A stretch of 64,000 nt of DNA. It comes from JAFEDN01 sp963832945 (GTDB taxonomy: Bacteria; Pseudomonadota; Gammaproteobacteria; Coxiellales; Coxiellaceae). The notes beneath the pieces are model-generated. The model was not told where the DNA came from, searched no databases, and saw nothing but the letters and a program-made list of their open reading frames with translations. The stretch spans positions 124,001-188,000 of the forward strand of contig CAWHVV010000010.1 in NCBI GenBank assembly GCA_963832945.1, given 5' to 3'. This document shows, in pieces, positions 50,954-59,756 of the stretch; within the stretch, counting starts at the first letter, position 1; each line of letters begins with the position of its first letter. The position numbers were made by a program, and so were the translations under genes.

Positions 50954-51021
50954 TTGTGATATAACCGCACTTTTAAAGCAATTATCCCACTTCACTTCCT
51001 TACCTTTATTTACGAAAAAGA

Positions 51022-51087
51022 TTAGACGCAACCAGCTACGCTAGCAAGCTTTCTCTTGGAAGAGAACAGATCAATGATTTTTTTCAT
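51022..51087 (-). CDS. 21-residue peptide, array unit 5
   Basis: Starts at ATG 51087 behind GGAGATTAAA and stops at 51022. It begins MKKIIDLFSS and ends KRKLASVAGCV. It is the first unit in the direction of transcription. The region upstream is gene-free to the divergent membrane protein at 51396, so its promoter is independent. The five starts (51087, 50889, 50682, 50519, 50188) are 198, 207, 163 and 331 bp apart. Confidence 0.85.
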   Translation of the reverse strand: MKKIIDLFSSKRKLASVAGCV

Positions 51088-51136
51088 TTTAATCTCCTTT
51101 CAATCAGGTCAAGCATACTCCCTTATGAGGAATCCT

Positions 51137-51152
51137 TTGTGACTTATCACAG
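51137..51152 (-). promoter_or_regulatory. Operator/promoter of peptide unit 5
   Basis: TTGTGACTTATCACAG, 15 of 16 bases as in unit 1, 50 nt from the ATG at 51087, with TATGCT as possible -10. Further upstream, CAATCATTTTTGA is also shared with units 1 and 3. Confidence 0.7.
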
Positions 51153-51395
51153 TGGAGATTCTAATGATCTTTTAAGGCAGGTGTCAATCATTTTTGACAT
51201 CATTTTTGACTTCATGTGGGACATCATTTGGGGTTTCACTTTCAGCTTTTATTCACAAAAATAAGTAAAAAAATCAAAGGTATTTTTTATTCATACAATT
51301 TGAGCAAAAAACGTTCTCTGTGCTATATTTATAGAGCATCTTTTAAAGATGAATATTTGAAAAAATTACATTAAAAACGAAGGAATGATTAAGCT

Positions 51396-51635
51396 ATGAG
51401 GCGCGCTAAATTACAATCAAAAAAAACATTTACGTTGAATAAACTGTTCTTTTCTTTGTTAATACGGGCAATAGCCATATTACTGTTTTTCCTCATTATA
51501 ATTATTGGTCTTTATGGAATTAATGCATGGGAAAAATTATCCACACTAGACTGGGGATTTTCCTTGAATCTTTTGATAGCCACAGTCGCACTTAGTTATA
51601 TTGCTCAAATGCTCTGGAACCGACTTAGTAAGTAA
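51396..51635 (+). CDS. Small two-helix membrane protein
   Basis: 79 residues from ATG 51396, with AAGGAATG upstream. A basic N-terminus (MRRAKLQSKK) is followed by a transmembrane helix at about residues 22-44 (LLIRAIAILLFFLIIIIGLY) and a second at about 55-73 (LNLLIATVALSYIAQML), ending NRLSK. No family is recognised. It is transcribed away from the peptide array and is followed after 35 bases by another membrane protein, so the two likely form an operon. Divergence from the array makes a role as transporter, immunity or sensor partner thinkable but unproven. Confidence 0.65.
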   Translation: MRRAKLQSKKTFTLNKLFFSLLIRAIAILLFFLIIIIGLYGINAWEKLSTLDWGFSLNLLIATVALSYIAQMLWNRLSK

Positions 51636-51670
51636 CTTATAAATAAATACACTATAAATTGAGGAAAAAT

Positions 51671-52009
51671 ATGAATAATGATTCTGAAAATAAAAATTCT
51701 TCTCCAGATTATAAGAATGCTCTTCAGGATGGCATGAATCGAACTTTACAGATGGGAATTTTAAAAGCAATCAATAACGCTGTTTATTTAATAGCAATGG
51801 GGTTTTCGCTACTGATATTAACCATTGGTATTGGATTTTGCTCAGTTCACTTTAGTTTTATTACCGCAATAATCACCATTCTCTTTGTAATTTTTATTCT
51901 TTTTACATCTTACCGTATAGAAAAAAGATCAGCCTACTATATGCTGAAAATTCACAAAAAAGAAGAAGATATATTATCGTTTTATGAAACAGTAAAAAAA
52001 GATCAATAA
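51671..52009 (+). CDS. Small two-helix membrane protein
   Basis: 112 residues. I start it at ATG 51671, just after GAGGAAAAAT, instead of at the TTG at 51659. The N-terminus is polar and asparagine-rich. Two transmembrane helices follow at about residues 38-60 (AVYLIAMGFSLLILTIGIGF) and 63-83 (FITAIITILFVIFILF), then a charged tail (IHKKEEDILSFYETVKK). No family is recognised. The translation start context (TTGAGGAAAAATATGAA) is identical to that of the membrane protein starting at 63056 on the other strand. Confidence 0.65.
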   Translation: MNNDSENKNSSPDYKNALQDGMNRTLQMGILKAINNAVYLIAMGFSLLILTIGIGFCSVHFSFITAIITILFVIFILFTSYRIEKRSAYYMLKIHKKEEDILSFYETVKKDQ

Positions 52010-52351
52010 ATTTGCCGTTCTTTAAGAGTGGAAAACTTTTCCAGTGGATTTGATCCAATTATCAGCCACGCAATCCACTCTGAAAAATTTATTTCAAACT
52101 TTGAAAATTCATCTCGCACGTCATAGCAATCAGCTTGTCAAGGGTCAATTTTTGAAATTAACCTTCATGATTTCACGCAGATTATTCCTGAATGCCTGAG
52201 TTCACAATTAGACTATTTTACACTATTTATTAGCACCAAGATTTTTCCGTAGAAAAACCATCCGATTGATCGAATTAAGCATATTGATTCGACGACGCTC
52301 AAACCAACGCCAATCTCTGACGACAAATCACCCAATCTTTTGACTGACTAT
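52010..52351. other. Intergenic region with possible transposase debris
   Basis: 342 bases between convergent genes. On the plus strand, frames such as SATQSTLKNLFQTLKIHLAR and IDRIKHIDSTTLK are interrupted by stops and look like decayed transposase, but I cannot name the family. Otherwise I see nothing here. Confidence 0.3.
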
Positions 52352-52765
52352 TCAAACTTTTTTTCGTATCGGTTGAGGAGTCATCGCATTCATTTTATCA
52401 GAATATTGAGTCAAAATATCCCGAGCCATTGACGAAATGAAGGGCTTGACCCGATAGTCATCCATACCGGCCTGTAACGCCCTGGCCTTCAAATCGGGAT
52501 CATCATGAGCGGTCAGCGCCACGATAGGCACATGACAGCCGGGACTTTCCTGCTCCCGAATCAACTGAGCCGCCATGATACCGTCCATGCCGGGCAGACC
52601 GATATCCATCAACACCAAATCGAAGTCATTTTCCACACAGAGCGCGACACCGTCCTCTCCGGTTTCGACGATAACGACCTCACAATGCAGATTTTCAAGA
52701 ATACTTTTGACAATCCTCTGCGGCAGCGGAGAATCCTCAACCAATAGTATTTTTTTTCGGTTCAT
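52352..52765 (-). CDS. CheY-like response regulator (receiver only)
   Basis: 137 residues from ATG 52765, directly behind AGGAGGAAAATGG. It is a single receiver domain: KKILLVEDSPLPQ (acidic pocket), the phosphorylated aspartate in FDLVLMDIGLPGMDG, the threonine in VALTAHDD and the lysine in DDYRVKPF. There is no output domain, so it probably relays phosphate or binds a partner. The start overlaps the end of the sensor kinase by 29 bases, which makes the kinase its likely donor. Confidence 0.85.
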   Translation of the reverse strand: MNRKKILLVEDSPLPQRIVKSILENLHCEVVIVETGEDGVALCVENDFDLVLMDIGLPGMDGIMAAQLIREQESPGCHVPIVALTAHDDPDLKARALQAGMDDYRVKPFISSMARDILTQYSDKMNAMTPQPIRKKV

Positions 52766-54232
52766 CCATTTTCCTCCTGATAATATCCCTGGATAAGGGT
52801 GTTGCGACAGGCAACAGCACCCTGAATATCGTTCCATGATTTATTTCACTGTTCACATAAATATTACCTCCCATTTCTTCAACGAACTGTTTGACTATTC
52901 TTAATCCCAGACCGCTGCCTTTATATAAATTTTTGTTGCTGGGCGTTATTCGGGAAAATTTTTCATAAATAAAATCTATTTTTTCATCGGGAATACCGAT
53001 GCCGCTGTCCTGGACAGTCAAACACAGGATTTTTTCATCGTGCGTATCTGATTTTTTTTCTACGTTAGCGCTGATCCTGACATATCCTTTTTTCGTAAAC
53101 TTAATGGCGTTACTGATCAGGTTAATCAGTATTCGTTTGACACGATACAAATCACTTAAAACGATATCCGGATTATTTTTTCCATACTTTAAGGTTAATC
53201 GGATTTTCCTGGTCTTAGCCGCTGGGGTCTGCATTCGCAGGATGGAATGCAATAACTTTTTTAAATCAAAAGGCTGACTAATACTGGCTGAATCCCATAG
53301 TCCACCCGCGCAAAATCAACAATATCATTGCAATAATCCAAAAGTTCTCTGGCCGCCTCTGCCACCATCACCAGTCTGGTCTGGATATCTTTCCGGTTTT
53401 CCGTCTCCGCCAGCACTTCCATCATGCCGTAAATGCCGCTGATCGGCGTGCGAATATCATGCTGCATATTCAGAATAAAATCCGTTTTAATGCGGCTGGC
53501 GGCTTCGGCCCTGTCTTTTTCCCGCAGCAACGCCCGCTCGACTTCTTTAAAAGGCGTGACGTCCACGTAAATACCCAGCACACCCGCCATCTGACCATCG
53601 GCAAAGAGAGGCACCTTGCTGGTCAACAACGTTAAATCCTGTCCGTCGAGCTGGCGCTGCTTCTCCTCAATATTGAGTTTGGGAATGCCCGTTTGCAAAA
53701 TTTGCTGATCGTCCTGATTAAATTTTCCGGTTTGAGCGGCACTCCACGGCAAATCATGATCCGTCAAACCCACAATATCCTGTGGCTGCTGGCAACCCAC
53801 CTGTCTGGCAAAATTTTCATTACAGCCCATGAGTTTTAAATCCGTATTCTTCCAGAAGACAAAACCCGGTACTTTGGCGATAATGTCATTCAGCAATGCG
53901 GCGCGTTTGCGATGGGCTTCGCGCTCACTGATATCTTCACCGGCCAGTAAAATCAGCGTCCGGCCTTTTTCGGGCAGGAGATAATACCGGCTCCACTGAA
54001 TGACGAGGGTCGATTGACCGGGCAGGTCGATGGTTTTAATGATATTTTGTGGATGACCACCCGCATCATCCGGCAGAACGCGGTGAATATCTTCCGGCTG
54101 ATTCACCAAACGGCGGCCCTGAGCATTCAGATAGATCACTTTCTGTTGATCCAGAATCACTAAAAATAGCGGACAGACTTCCAGAAAAAGATTCACAATC
54201 GACAGCAGCAATGGCCGGGACAAATCTTCCAT
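52737..54232 (-). pseudogene. PAS-containing sensor histidine kinase with one frameshift
   Basis: About 499 codons in two frames. The first (54232..53261) has two PAS-like regions (LFLEVCPLFLVILDQQK; KVPGFVFWKNTDLKLMGCNE) and the dimerisation/phospho-acceptor helix with NMQHDIRTPISG. The second (about 53285..52737) has the ATP-binding domain: N box LINLISNAIKFTKKG, G1 DSGIGIPDEK, G2 GSGLGLRIVK. The frames would join at about 53295 if the run GGG in TATGGGATTCAG had four G. It starts at ATG 54232 after GAGGAAACTG, ten bases behind the hydrolase-like gene. There is no membrane helix, so it senses a cytoplasmic signal. The frameshift may be decay, phase variation or a sequencing slip. Confidence 0.75.
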
Positions 54233-54242
54233 AACAGTTTCC

Positions 54243-55655
54243 TCAATGCGATAGCAGTGAAACAGGCCGCAGTTTTTCCGGACCGGCGGAGAGAGATTCG
54301 CTCCCGGGTTTAGAGAAGAAAATCGAATTCCGGTATAAATTCCGGATTAAATTTTCAGTTTCTTTTTGATCCTGTCGATGCCGCCAGATATCGCCGCCGT
54401 GGTGCGCCAGCCAGTCGTTAAGAACCGCGTGATCCCGCCGGGCAGAGATATTGTTCAATCCCTTCGACAAATCCGGGTTAATCAACAGTTCTTCTCCACC
54501 CTGCAAAAATAGGGAAAAAATCGGGTCCAGGTAAATGACTTCCGTCGGATATTCCAGCATAAAATTGGCGGGTTTTTTACGATTGAGAATTCGCCCGGGT
54601 GAAAAATTAACGCCAAATTCATCAAAAGTACCCATGTTAATCAGCAGCGGCACGGGATCATAATCGCCCTGTGAAAAATGCCGCGATACCGCACCGGCCT
54701 GACCGGTCGCGGTGATCACCGCCCATATCTGCGGCAGCAGCGACTGAATTTTTTTAACCGTGTCGTGTGAACCAGATTCTTTGTTCAGCAGTAATCCCTG
54801 ATAACCGTTTTTCATGGTGTGAAGATAAGCTTCCGCGGAGGCTTCCACGATAAAAATATTCTCCCGCGGCGTTCCGGCGCTTTCCAGAGCGTTGACAATC
54901 CCCCTGCCCACTTTGCCGTAGCCGAAGATCATAAACTGGTGACTGGAAAATAATTGCGCCGCGTTTAGCATACTGAACAAAATCGGGAAATGGGGCACGT
55001 CCGGTTTGGCGCCCGGCAAGGCAGCCTGGCCCATCAAAGTCGTCATCGACTGTCTGGCAAGCTGATTGATCAGTCGAACCAGACTGTCGCCCGTCCCCAA
55101 ACCGGTTTCGATGGATTTTGTCAGGGAATTGTCTACCGTAATCACTGGGAAATTCATGTTCTCATACCATTCCGGACGAGTCTGTGTCAGTTCAATTCTG
55201 CCCAGACGGGGAATCAACCGCCGCATTCCCGCCCCACAATCATAGATGATATCGTAGTAACCGGTTTTCTTATGTTCAGGAATTTCGGTTAAAAAAGGAA
55301 TGCCCGCAGCCATCAGCGCCTGTTGCGCGTTATCGTGCTTCACCAGTTCCGGCGATACGGTGACTTCCACCGAGGCTGTTTTGCGCATAATATCAATAAC
55401 CTTTAGCGTGATGCCCGTCAGATGCATATTCAGTAACACTTTCCTGCCCTTTAAGGGCTGACGTTGTGTCCACTCATTTTCCAGCCTGGCAAGGCAGTAT
55501 TGAATGCTGTGTGGAATACGGGGCTGCCAGGCATTCTCCAGAGGCGTCAGAACTCCTGGAGTAGAAAACTGGCGTTTGCCTCGCAGCAGGGGTACAAATA
55601 ATTGAGAGTATCGGGTTCTATTAATTTGTGAATGAACAAAAGTGGCGGGTCGCAT
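54243..55655 (-). CDS. S-adenosylhomocysteine-hydrolase-like protein, degenerate active site
   Basis: 470 residues from ATG 55655 (AGGAGATCAATT ahead). The NAD-binding loop FMIFGYGKVGRGIVNAL corresponds to the GYGxVGxG of adenosylhomocysteinase, and NMGTFDEF matches the family's NxGHFDxE position. VDNSLTKSIETG corresponds to NDSVTKSKFDN, keeping the lysine, but DCGAG replaces the DDGGDL segment and the histidine after NMG is changed. It is therefore a relative that may bind NAD and a nucleoside without classical hydrolysis. It heads an apparent operon with a cytoplasmic PAS sensor kinase and a receiver, which suggests it makes or binds a small-molecule signal. That role is inference. Confidence 0.7.
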   Translation of the reverse strand: MRPATFVHSQINRTRYSQLFVPLLRGKRQFSTPGVLTPLENAWQPRIPHSIQYCLARLENEWTQRQPLKGRKVLLNMHLTGITLKVIDIMRKTASVEVTVSPELVKHDNAQQALMAAGIPFLTEIPEHKKTGYYDIIYDCGAGMRRLIPRLGRIELTQTRPEWYENMNFPVITVDNSLTKSIETGLGTGDSLVRLINQLARQSMTTLMGQAALPGAKPDVPHFPILFSMLNAAQLFSSHQFMIFGYGKVGRGIVNALESAGTPRENIFIVEASAEAYLHTMKNGYQGLLLNKESGSHDTVKKIQSLLPQIWAVITATGQAGAVSRHFSQGDYDPVPLLINMGTFDEFGVNFSPGRILNRKKPANFMLEYPTEVIYLDPIFSLFLQGGEELLINPDLSKGLNNISARRDHAVLNDWLAHHGGDIWRHRQDQKETENLIRNLYRNSIFFSKPGSESLSAGPEKLRPVSLLSH

Positions 55656-55962
55656 AATTGATCTCCTGTACGTTTAAAAGCGACCACGACACCAACGCGC
55701 GCACAGGAATGGGGCCCAGTCTATGCGGCGTTGGCGCATGGACTGGTTTTATTCCACCGATGGATTCATTATCTTGAGCATCCCATATCACGCGAGAACC
55801 CGGAACTTCCTTCCGAACCAGTTTGTCTGGGATATAGACAAATAGCCGCCAAGAGGCATGGCCGAAACCATGCCTCTGGAGACTTTTTTCAAAAGGAAAC
55901 AGCACCCGGGAATCAGGGCGATTCAAAAGAAATGAATTATCAGTTAGTATAATGACAGCCAT
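55621..55962 (-). CDS. Possible 113-residue protein upstream of the hydrolase-like gene
   Basis: An ATG-initiated frame overlapping the start of the next gene by 35 bases. It lacks a clear ribosome site and I recognise nothing in it. Two structured segments lie within it: a perfect ten-bp hairpin (55852..55877) and one arm of an AGCACCCGGGA repeat (55901..55911) whose partner is at 55997..56007. These suit an untranslated leader as well as a coding sequence, so this entry is tentative. Confidence 0.25.
   Translation of the reverse strand: MAVIILTDNSFLLNRPDSRVLFPFEKSLQRHGFGHASWRLFVYIPDKLVRKEVPGSRVIWDAQDNESIGGIKPVHAPTPHRLGPIPVRALVSWSLLNVQEINYATRHFCSFTN
55852..55877. repeat. Perfect ten-bp hairpin in the operon leader
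   Basis: AGAGGCATGG, loop CCGAAA, CCATGCCTCT. On the plus strand it is followed after six bases by a run of six T (terminator-like for plus-strand transcripts); on the minus strand it lies about 200 nt upstream of the hydrolase-like start, in the leader. Confidence 0.6.
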
Positions 55963-56174
55963 GTAACAAAACTTCCATTTGTTCGTGGTCAGCGGCTCCC
56001 GGGTGCTAGATACACTCGGGCGTCGCGCTTGTGATTATAAACCCTCTAAAAATTAAAATGCAATCGAAAAATTTTTGCTTAAAGAATTTGCAGATTTAAA
56101 GTTATACCTTGTGTACCGTAAATTCTGTCTGTTATAGTCACCTGCGGTTTTTTCTTTATTGAGGTTTTTAGCCC

Positions 56175-57008
56175 ATGAAAAGATTTGACAATTTTTTTAA
56201 ATCAAGAGTTCCATTGATCTCTAACATTGTATTACATAGAGATGGGTTTTCTTTACCGGGTTTTTTCTCTCTGCGTCTTGGTAATATTCCCAATAATTTA
56301 TGTTCAACATTACAAATGTTAACTGCGTTCAACAGTAAACTGTTTTTGGGAATAATTTTTCGACTGTTTCAGGAAGTATCCTCTAAAATATGTCATGATT
56401 TTGATCCGGAAGGAGTGGCATCGGATATATTTTTTACTCACAGGGAAACCAGGAGTAATTTATGGGTGCATCATACCCAAGGAGCCAGTCTCAATGAAGC
56501 TTTAAATAATACCTGCGGTTTTTTGTTATCTGACAAAAAAAATGTATCCTATTCTCTAGAAAATTGCGAATGTACTTTCATAGGTAAAAATAGTGGACCG
56601 GATTACACTGAAAGCTTCGATTCAGTTTATATTTATGGGAGCAATATCTCTGATCAATTAATTGATTGTATTTCAGCTTTTATAAGCGACAATTTTTGCC
56701 CAATAAATAAAAAAGGGTTGATGTATTTTGGTATCGCAATTGCCGCACTATTTGGTGCATTTGTTTGTGGGTCTTCATGCTATATTTTTTGGGATCGGAT
56801 AGTAGAGTTGAAAAATCGACTTATGGGAGGGTATCAACCCATACCACCGCCGCCACCACCTGCGATTCCTTTACAGGTTCAGGGTAATTCAGTGGCGGAA
56901 GAAACTCGCTATAGTGATGATACACCTTCAGATAGCGGGAATTCTGATTATGCATTGGCTGAAACACCACCGTCTGTAGTGGATGATACATCACCGTCCT
57001 TCAATTGA
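56175..57008 (+). CDS. Single-pass membrane protein with proline-rich tail
   Basis: 277 residues from ATG 56175 with GAGGTTTTTAG ahead. I do not recognise it. Residues 1-185 form a cysteine-containing domain of mixed composition with no classical signal peptide. A transmembrane helix lies at about residues 188-210 (YFGIAIAALFGAFVCGSSCY), then a short basic stretch, then a PPPPPP run and an acidic serine-rich tail (SDDTPSDSGNSDYA). The layout, folded domain plus helix plus disordered proline/acidic tail, resembles secreted or effector membrane proteins of intracellular bacteria, but this is only an impression. It is transcribed divergently from the signalling operon. Confidence 0.6.
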   Translation: MKRFDNFFKSRVPLISNIVLHRDGFSLPGFFSLRLGNIPNNLCSTLQMLTAFNSKLFLGIIFRLFQEVSSKICHDFDPEGVASDIFFTHRETRSNLWVHHTQGASLNEALNNTCGFLLSDKKNVSYSLENCECTFIGKNSGPDYTESFDSVYIYGSNISDQLIDCISAFISDNFCPINKKGLMYFGIAIAALFGAFVCGSSCYIFWDRIVELKNRLMGGYQPIPPPPPPAIPLQVQGNSVAEETRYSDDTPSDSGNSDYALAETPPSVVDDTSPSFN

Positions 57009-57246
57009 GGTAGCGAAAAAACCAGGTCTGCATATACCTGCCCACCTGTAAAATACCCGCCAGTTATTCCTGCGATAATTCGCGCGCGTGCTTTATGCAA
57101 TATTCAACCGGATGACTGAACGGAGGTTATTTTCCTGACTTATTTTTATACAGTTTAATGCATTTTGAAATTGACAAATATACAAACTGTTGGCAAAATA
57201 AAACCTCCTTCTCCTTACCCTGCATAACTTAAAAAGGAACACGAGA

Positions 57247-57900
57247 ATGATTAGGGTACTCCTGATTGATGACCACACGATAGTGCGCCGGGCGTTTCGC
57301 GCATTGCTCACCAGCGCCAAAGATATTCAGATAGTCGGAGAAGCGGGTACCGGCACGGAAGGCGTGCAACTGGCGCGGGAATTGCAACCCTCGGTGATTA
57401 TTCTGGATTTAAAGCTGCCGGATATCAGTGGACTGGAAGTGGCCACCCGCTGCCTGCGTTTAGAAGAGCCTGCGCCCAAAATACTGGTGGTCTCTTCAAC
57501 CGGTCATCATGAATATTCTCAACGAATTCTGAAAATGAGGGCATCCGGTTATCTCACCAAGGATACCGACCGGGAAGAGCTGATAAGAGCCATCAAAGCG
57601 GTCCATCGAGGCCAGTCTTTTATCAGCGCCGCGATCGCCAGCCGGTTGGCCCTGGCCAAAATTGATTATAAAGCCCATGCTGTTTTTAATACGTTAAATA
57701 ATAAAGAGATGGAAGTACTGATGTTATCCTTACGCAGTGTGCCAACTGCTGACATCGCCAAACGTTTACGAATGGGTGATAAAACAGTTCACGGTCATCG
57801 TTGTCGCATTTTTAAAAAACTCGGCGTCGAAAACGATGTTGGCTTATTGTGGCTGGCGATTCGGGAAGGCCTGCTAACAGTGGATGAAGCAGGTCATTAA
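57247..57900 (+). CDS. NarL/FixJ-family response regulator (GacA/LetA type)
   Basis: 217 residues from ATG 57247 with AAAGGA ahead. The receiver domain has the acidic pair IDDH, the phosphorylated aspartate in VIILDLKLPDISG (about residue 54), VVSSTG and the lysine in GYLTKDTD. The C-terminal LuxR-type helix-turn-helix is at about residues 145-205 (LNNKEMEVLMLSLRSVPTADI, then IFKKLGVEN). The overall resemblance is to the GacA/UvrY/LetA group, which in Legionellales controls the switch between growth and transmission. It lies alone, so its cognate kinase is not evident. Confidence 0.85.
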   Translation: MIRVLLIDDHTIVRRAFRALLTSAKDIQIVGEAGTGTEGVQLARELQPSVIILDLKLPDISGLEVATRCLRLEEPAPKILVVSSTGHHEYSQRILKMRASGYLTKDTDREELIRAIKAVHRGQSFISAAIASRLALAKIDYKAHAVFNTLNNKEMEVLMLSLRSVPTADIAKRLRMGDKTVHGHRCRIFKKLGVENDVGLLWLAIREGLLTVDEAGH

Positions 57901-57951
57901 CCGGTTAACTAGAGCCTGTCCCATTTAGGGCAATTCTCCGCAAGCGCTTGC
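57897..57951. repeat. Small palindromes and possible IS end after the regulator gene
   Basis: TTAACCGGTTAA at 57897..57908 overlaps the stop codon and GCAAGCGCTTGC at 57940..57951 is a perfect 12-bp palindrome. Between them GAGCCTGTCCCATTT resembles the terminal repeat of some IS families. This may be the left scar of a lost element; confidence is low. Confidence 0.35.
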
Positions 57952-58037
57952 TCATATTTCATGCAATCCAAAATTTTCTCTCAAATTTTATTTGTGACTA
58001 CTCGCCATTTTTGGATCCCATTTAATAAAGGAAAAAG

Positions 58038-58090
58038 GGGTCAAATCTGGAATTGTGAATAGACTCTATTCACAATTCCAGATTTGACCC
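58038..58090. repeat. Perfect 53-nt inverted repeat
   Basis: Two 26-base arms (starting GGGTCAAATCTGGAATTG) around a single central C at 58064, without mismatch. It sits at the left border of the IS91-type relic and the transposase frame runs into its right arm. It may be the relic of head-to-head element ends or of a REP-like sequence. Confidence 0.75.
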
Positions 58091-59213
58091 TGATTACCAC
58101 ATCAGAAATGATATCGTCATCGCTATCGCCAAACTCTTAACCTGCAAAAATACGATCAGAGGCTATCATCAATACCATTGCTCTTACCCTGATTGCTCAC
58201 ACTCTAAACGTGTTCCTCACACCTGTAAATCCAAAGCCTGTTCTTCCTGTGGTAAAAAAGCAACCGAACTCTGGATCAAAAAACAAAATGACATCTTGCC
58301 CCGTACTTCATGGCAACACATCACCTTCACCATGCCTTCCGAACTCTGGGATTTCTTTTGGTGTAACCGTCATCTCCTCAATCATATTGCCAAAATTGCC
58401 GCCAGCTCCATCCTGTCTACTGCCAGTAAAAAAAATGTCACTCCAGGCATCTTTGTCGCCATTCACACCTTCGGCAGAGACCTCAAACGTAACGTGCATA
58501 TCCATCTTTCAACAACAAACGGCGGAATATCACCGGATGGCACACAATGGAAAAAATTATTCTTCCGCCAAAAAACACTCATGACGATCTGGCGTTATCA
58601 AATCATCCAACTCTTTCGTGAAAACTCAAAACAGCTTGTCATCCCTGCCGCCATACAACAGTAGATTAACCACACCTTTACCTTCAATCAATTTTTAAAC
58701 AGACTGTATCAAAAAACCTGGATCGTGCATTGCTCCAGGCCATCTGATAATCATCAACACAATGTGGATTATCTGGCCAGATACACCAAGCGTCCCGCTA
58801 TCGCAGAATCAAAACTTAAACACTACGACGGCCATTCCGTCAGATTCAGATATCTCGACCATACCACTCACACCTATAAAAACTTTGACCTCTCCGTCGA
58901 AGACTTCATCAAACGCTTTATCCAACATATTCCCGATATCGGTTTCAGAATGATCCGCTACTACGGATTCCTCGCTAACCGCGTGCGCGGAAAACAATTA
59001 CCACTGGTCTATCAATTGTTGAATCAACAGTCACCAAAACAAAACCAGGGGCCTACCCATGCTGAATTGATCCAACAAAATTTTATCCTCAATCCACTCA
59101 TCTGCATATTGTGTGGTAGTAGGCTTGTGCTGACAGGCATTAATTTTGGTAATGCTGCCATACCTGAGCTAATGAAATATCATCGAGAATTGGCGCTACT
59201 CAAAAAAATCTAA
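58059..59213 (+). pseudogene. IS91-family transposase, truncated with an internal stop
   Basis: The frame opens at 58059 without a proper start. It shows a zinc-binding N-terminus (CSYPDCSH, then CKSKACSSCGKK), then LWIKKQNDILPRTSWQHITFTM and the HUH-like segment VHIHLSTTNGG, all features of IS91-type rolling-circle transposases. A TAG at 58662..58664 interrupts it; the same frame continues (VDYLARYTKRPAIAESK) to 59213. In complete relatives about 40 more residues precede the zinc finger, so the 5' end is also lost. It cannot be active as it stands. Confidence 0.8.
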
Positions 59214-59360
59214 TGTCACTGACACGGGGTTATTGTATCCAAAATTTGAAAATGGACTTATTTTTACCAGTTTTTACACTATTTCCATTGAAGCATGGAT
59301 AAATCCTTAGCAATAACCCATTAGAAAACATGGTACACCATAATCATTATCTGTGAAAAA

Positions 59361-59606
59361 TTGGCCAGTAACCTTTTTGAAATTCCTAAACATCAAGTGG
59401 TTCGCCATACCTTACGGCACACAGCGATTACACACTTGGTGCAAGCAGGTGTAGATTTGCCGACAGTAAAACGCATTTCAGGACATAAAACTTTGCAGAT
59501 GGTAGAACGCTACAGCCATCAAAATGGCTCGCATATTCAAGCGGCGATGGATAAATTGGAACAGCGTTATAAAACCTTCATTATAACTGTGGTTTGTGAT
59601 TTTTAA
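59361..59606 (+). pseudogene. Tyrosine recombinase C-terminal fragment
   Basis: About 80 codons with the end of an integrase catalytic domain: HTLRHTAITHLVQAGVDL (HxxR box), ISGHKTLQMVERYSH (histidine and catalytic tyrosine). The first arginine and the N-terminal domains are absent, so it is a fragment. Confidence 0.75.
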
Positions 59607-59756
59607 CTGGATTTTTTGCTAATATAAAGATTCTTATCTTTTTGATTTTCTCGGCAGAGCGCTAATTTCTTTAAAATGGCAGTTTGCTTGTCTGGCATCC
59701 ACTGAGAATTACTATCATCATCAATTGCCTTTATTTGCTATATATATTATGCTATA

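Noticed and set aside
50123..51087. Peptide repeats interpreted as non-coding repeats or small RNA genes
   Set aside because: Length is constant at 22 codons, start, stop and ribosome site are kept in all five, and many differences are synonymous or conservative.
55656..56010. SAH riboswitch before the hydrolase-like gene
   Set aside because: The conserved SAH-riboswitch sequence blocks are not visible; only generic hairpins are seen.
57093..57320. Minus-strand 75-codon ORF upstream of the NarL-type regulator
   Set aside because: It runs antisense into the regulator gene and over its promoter, without coding features.
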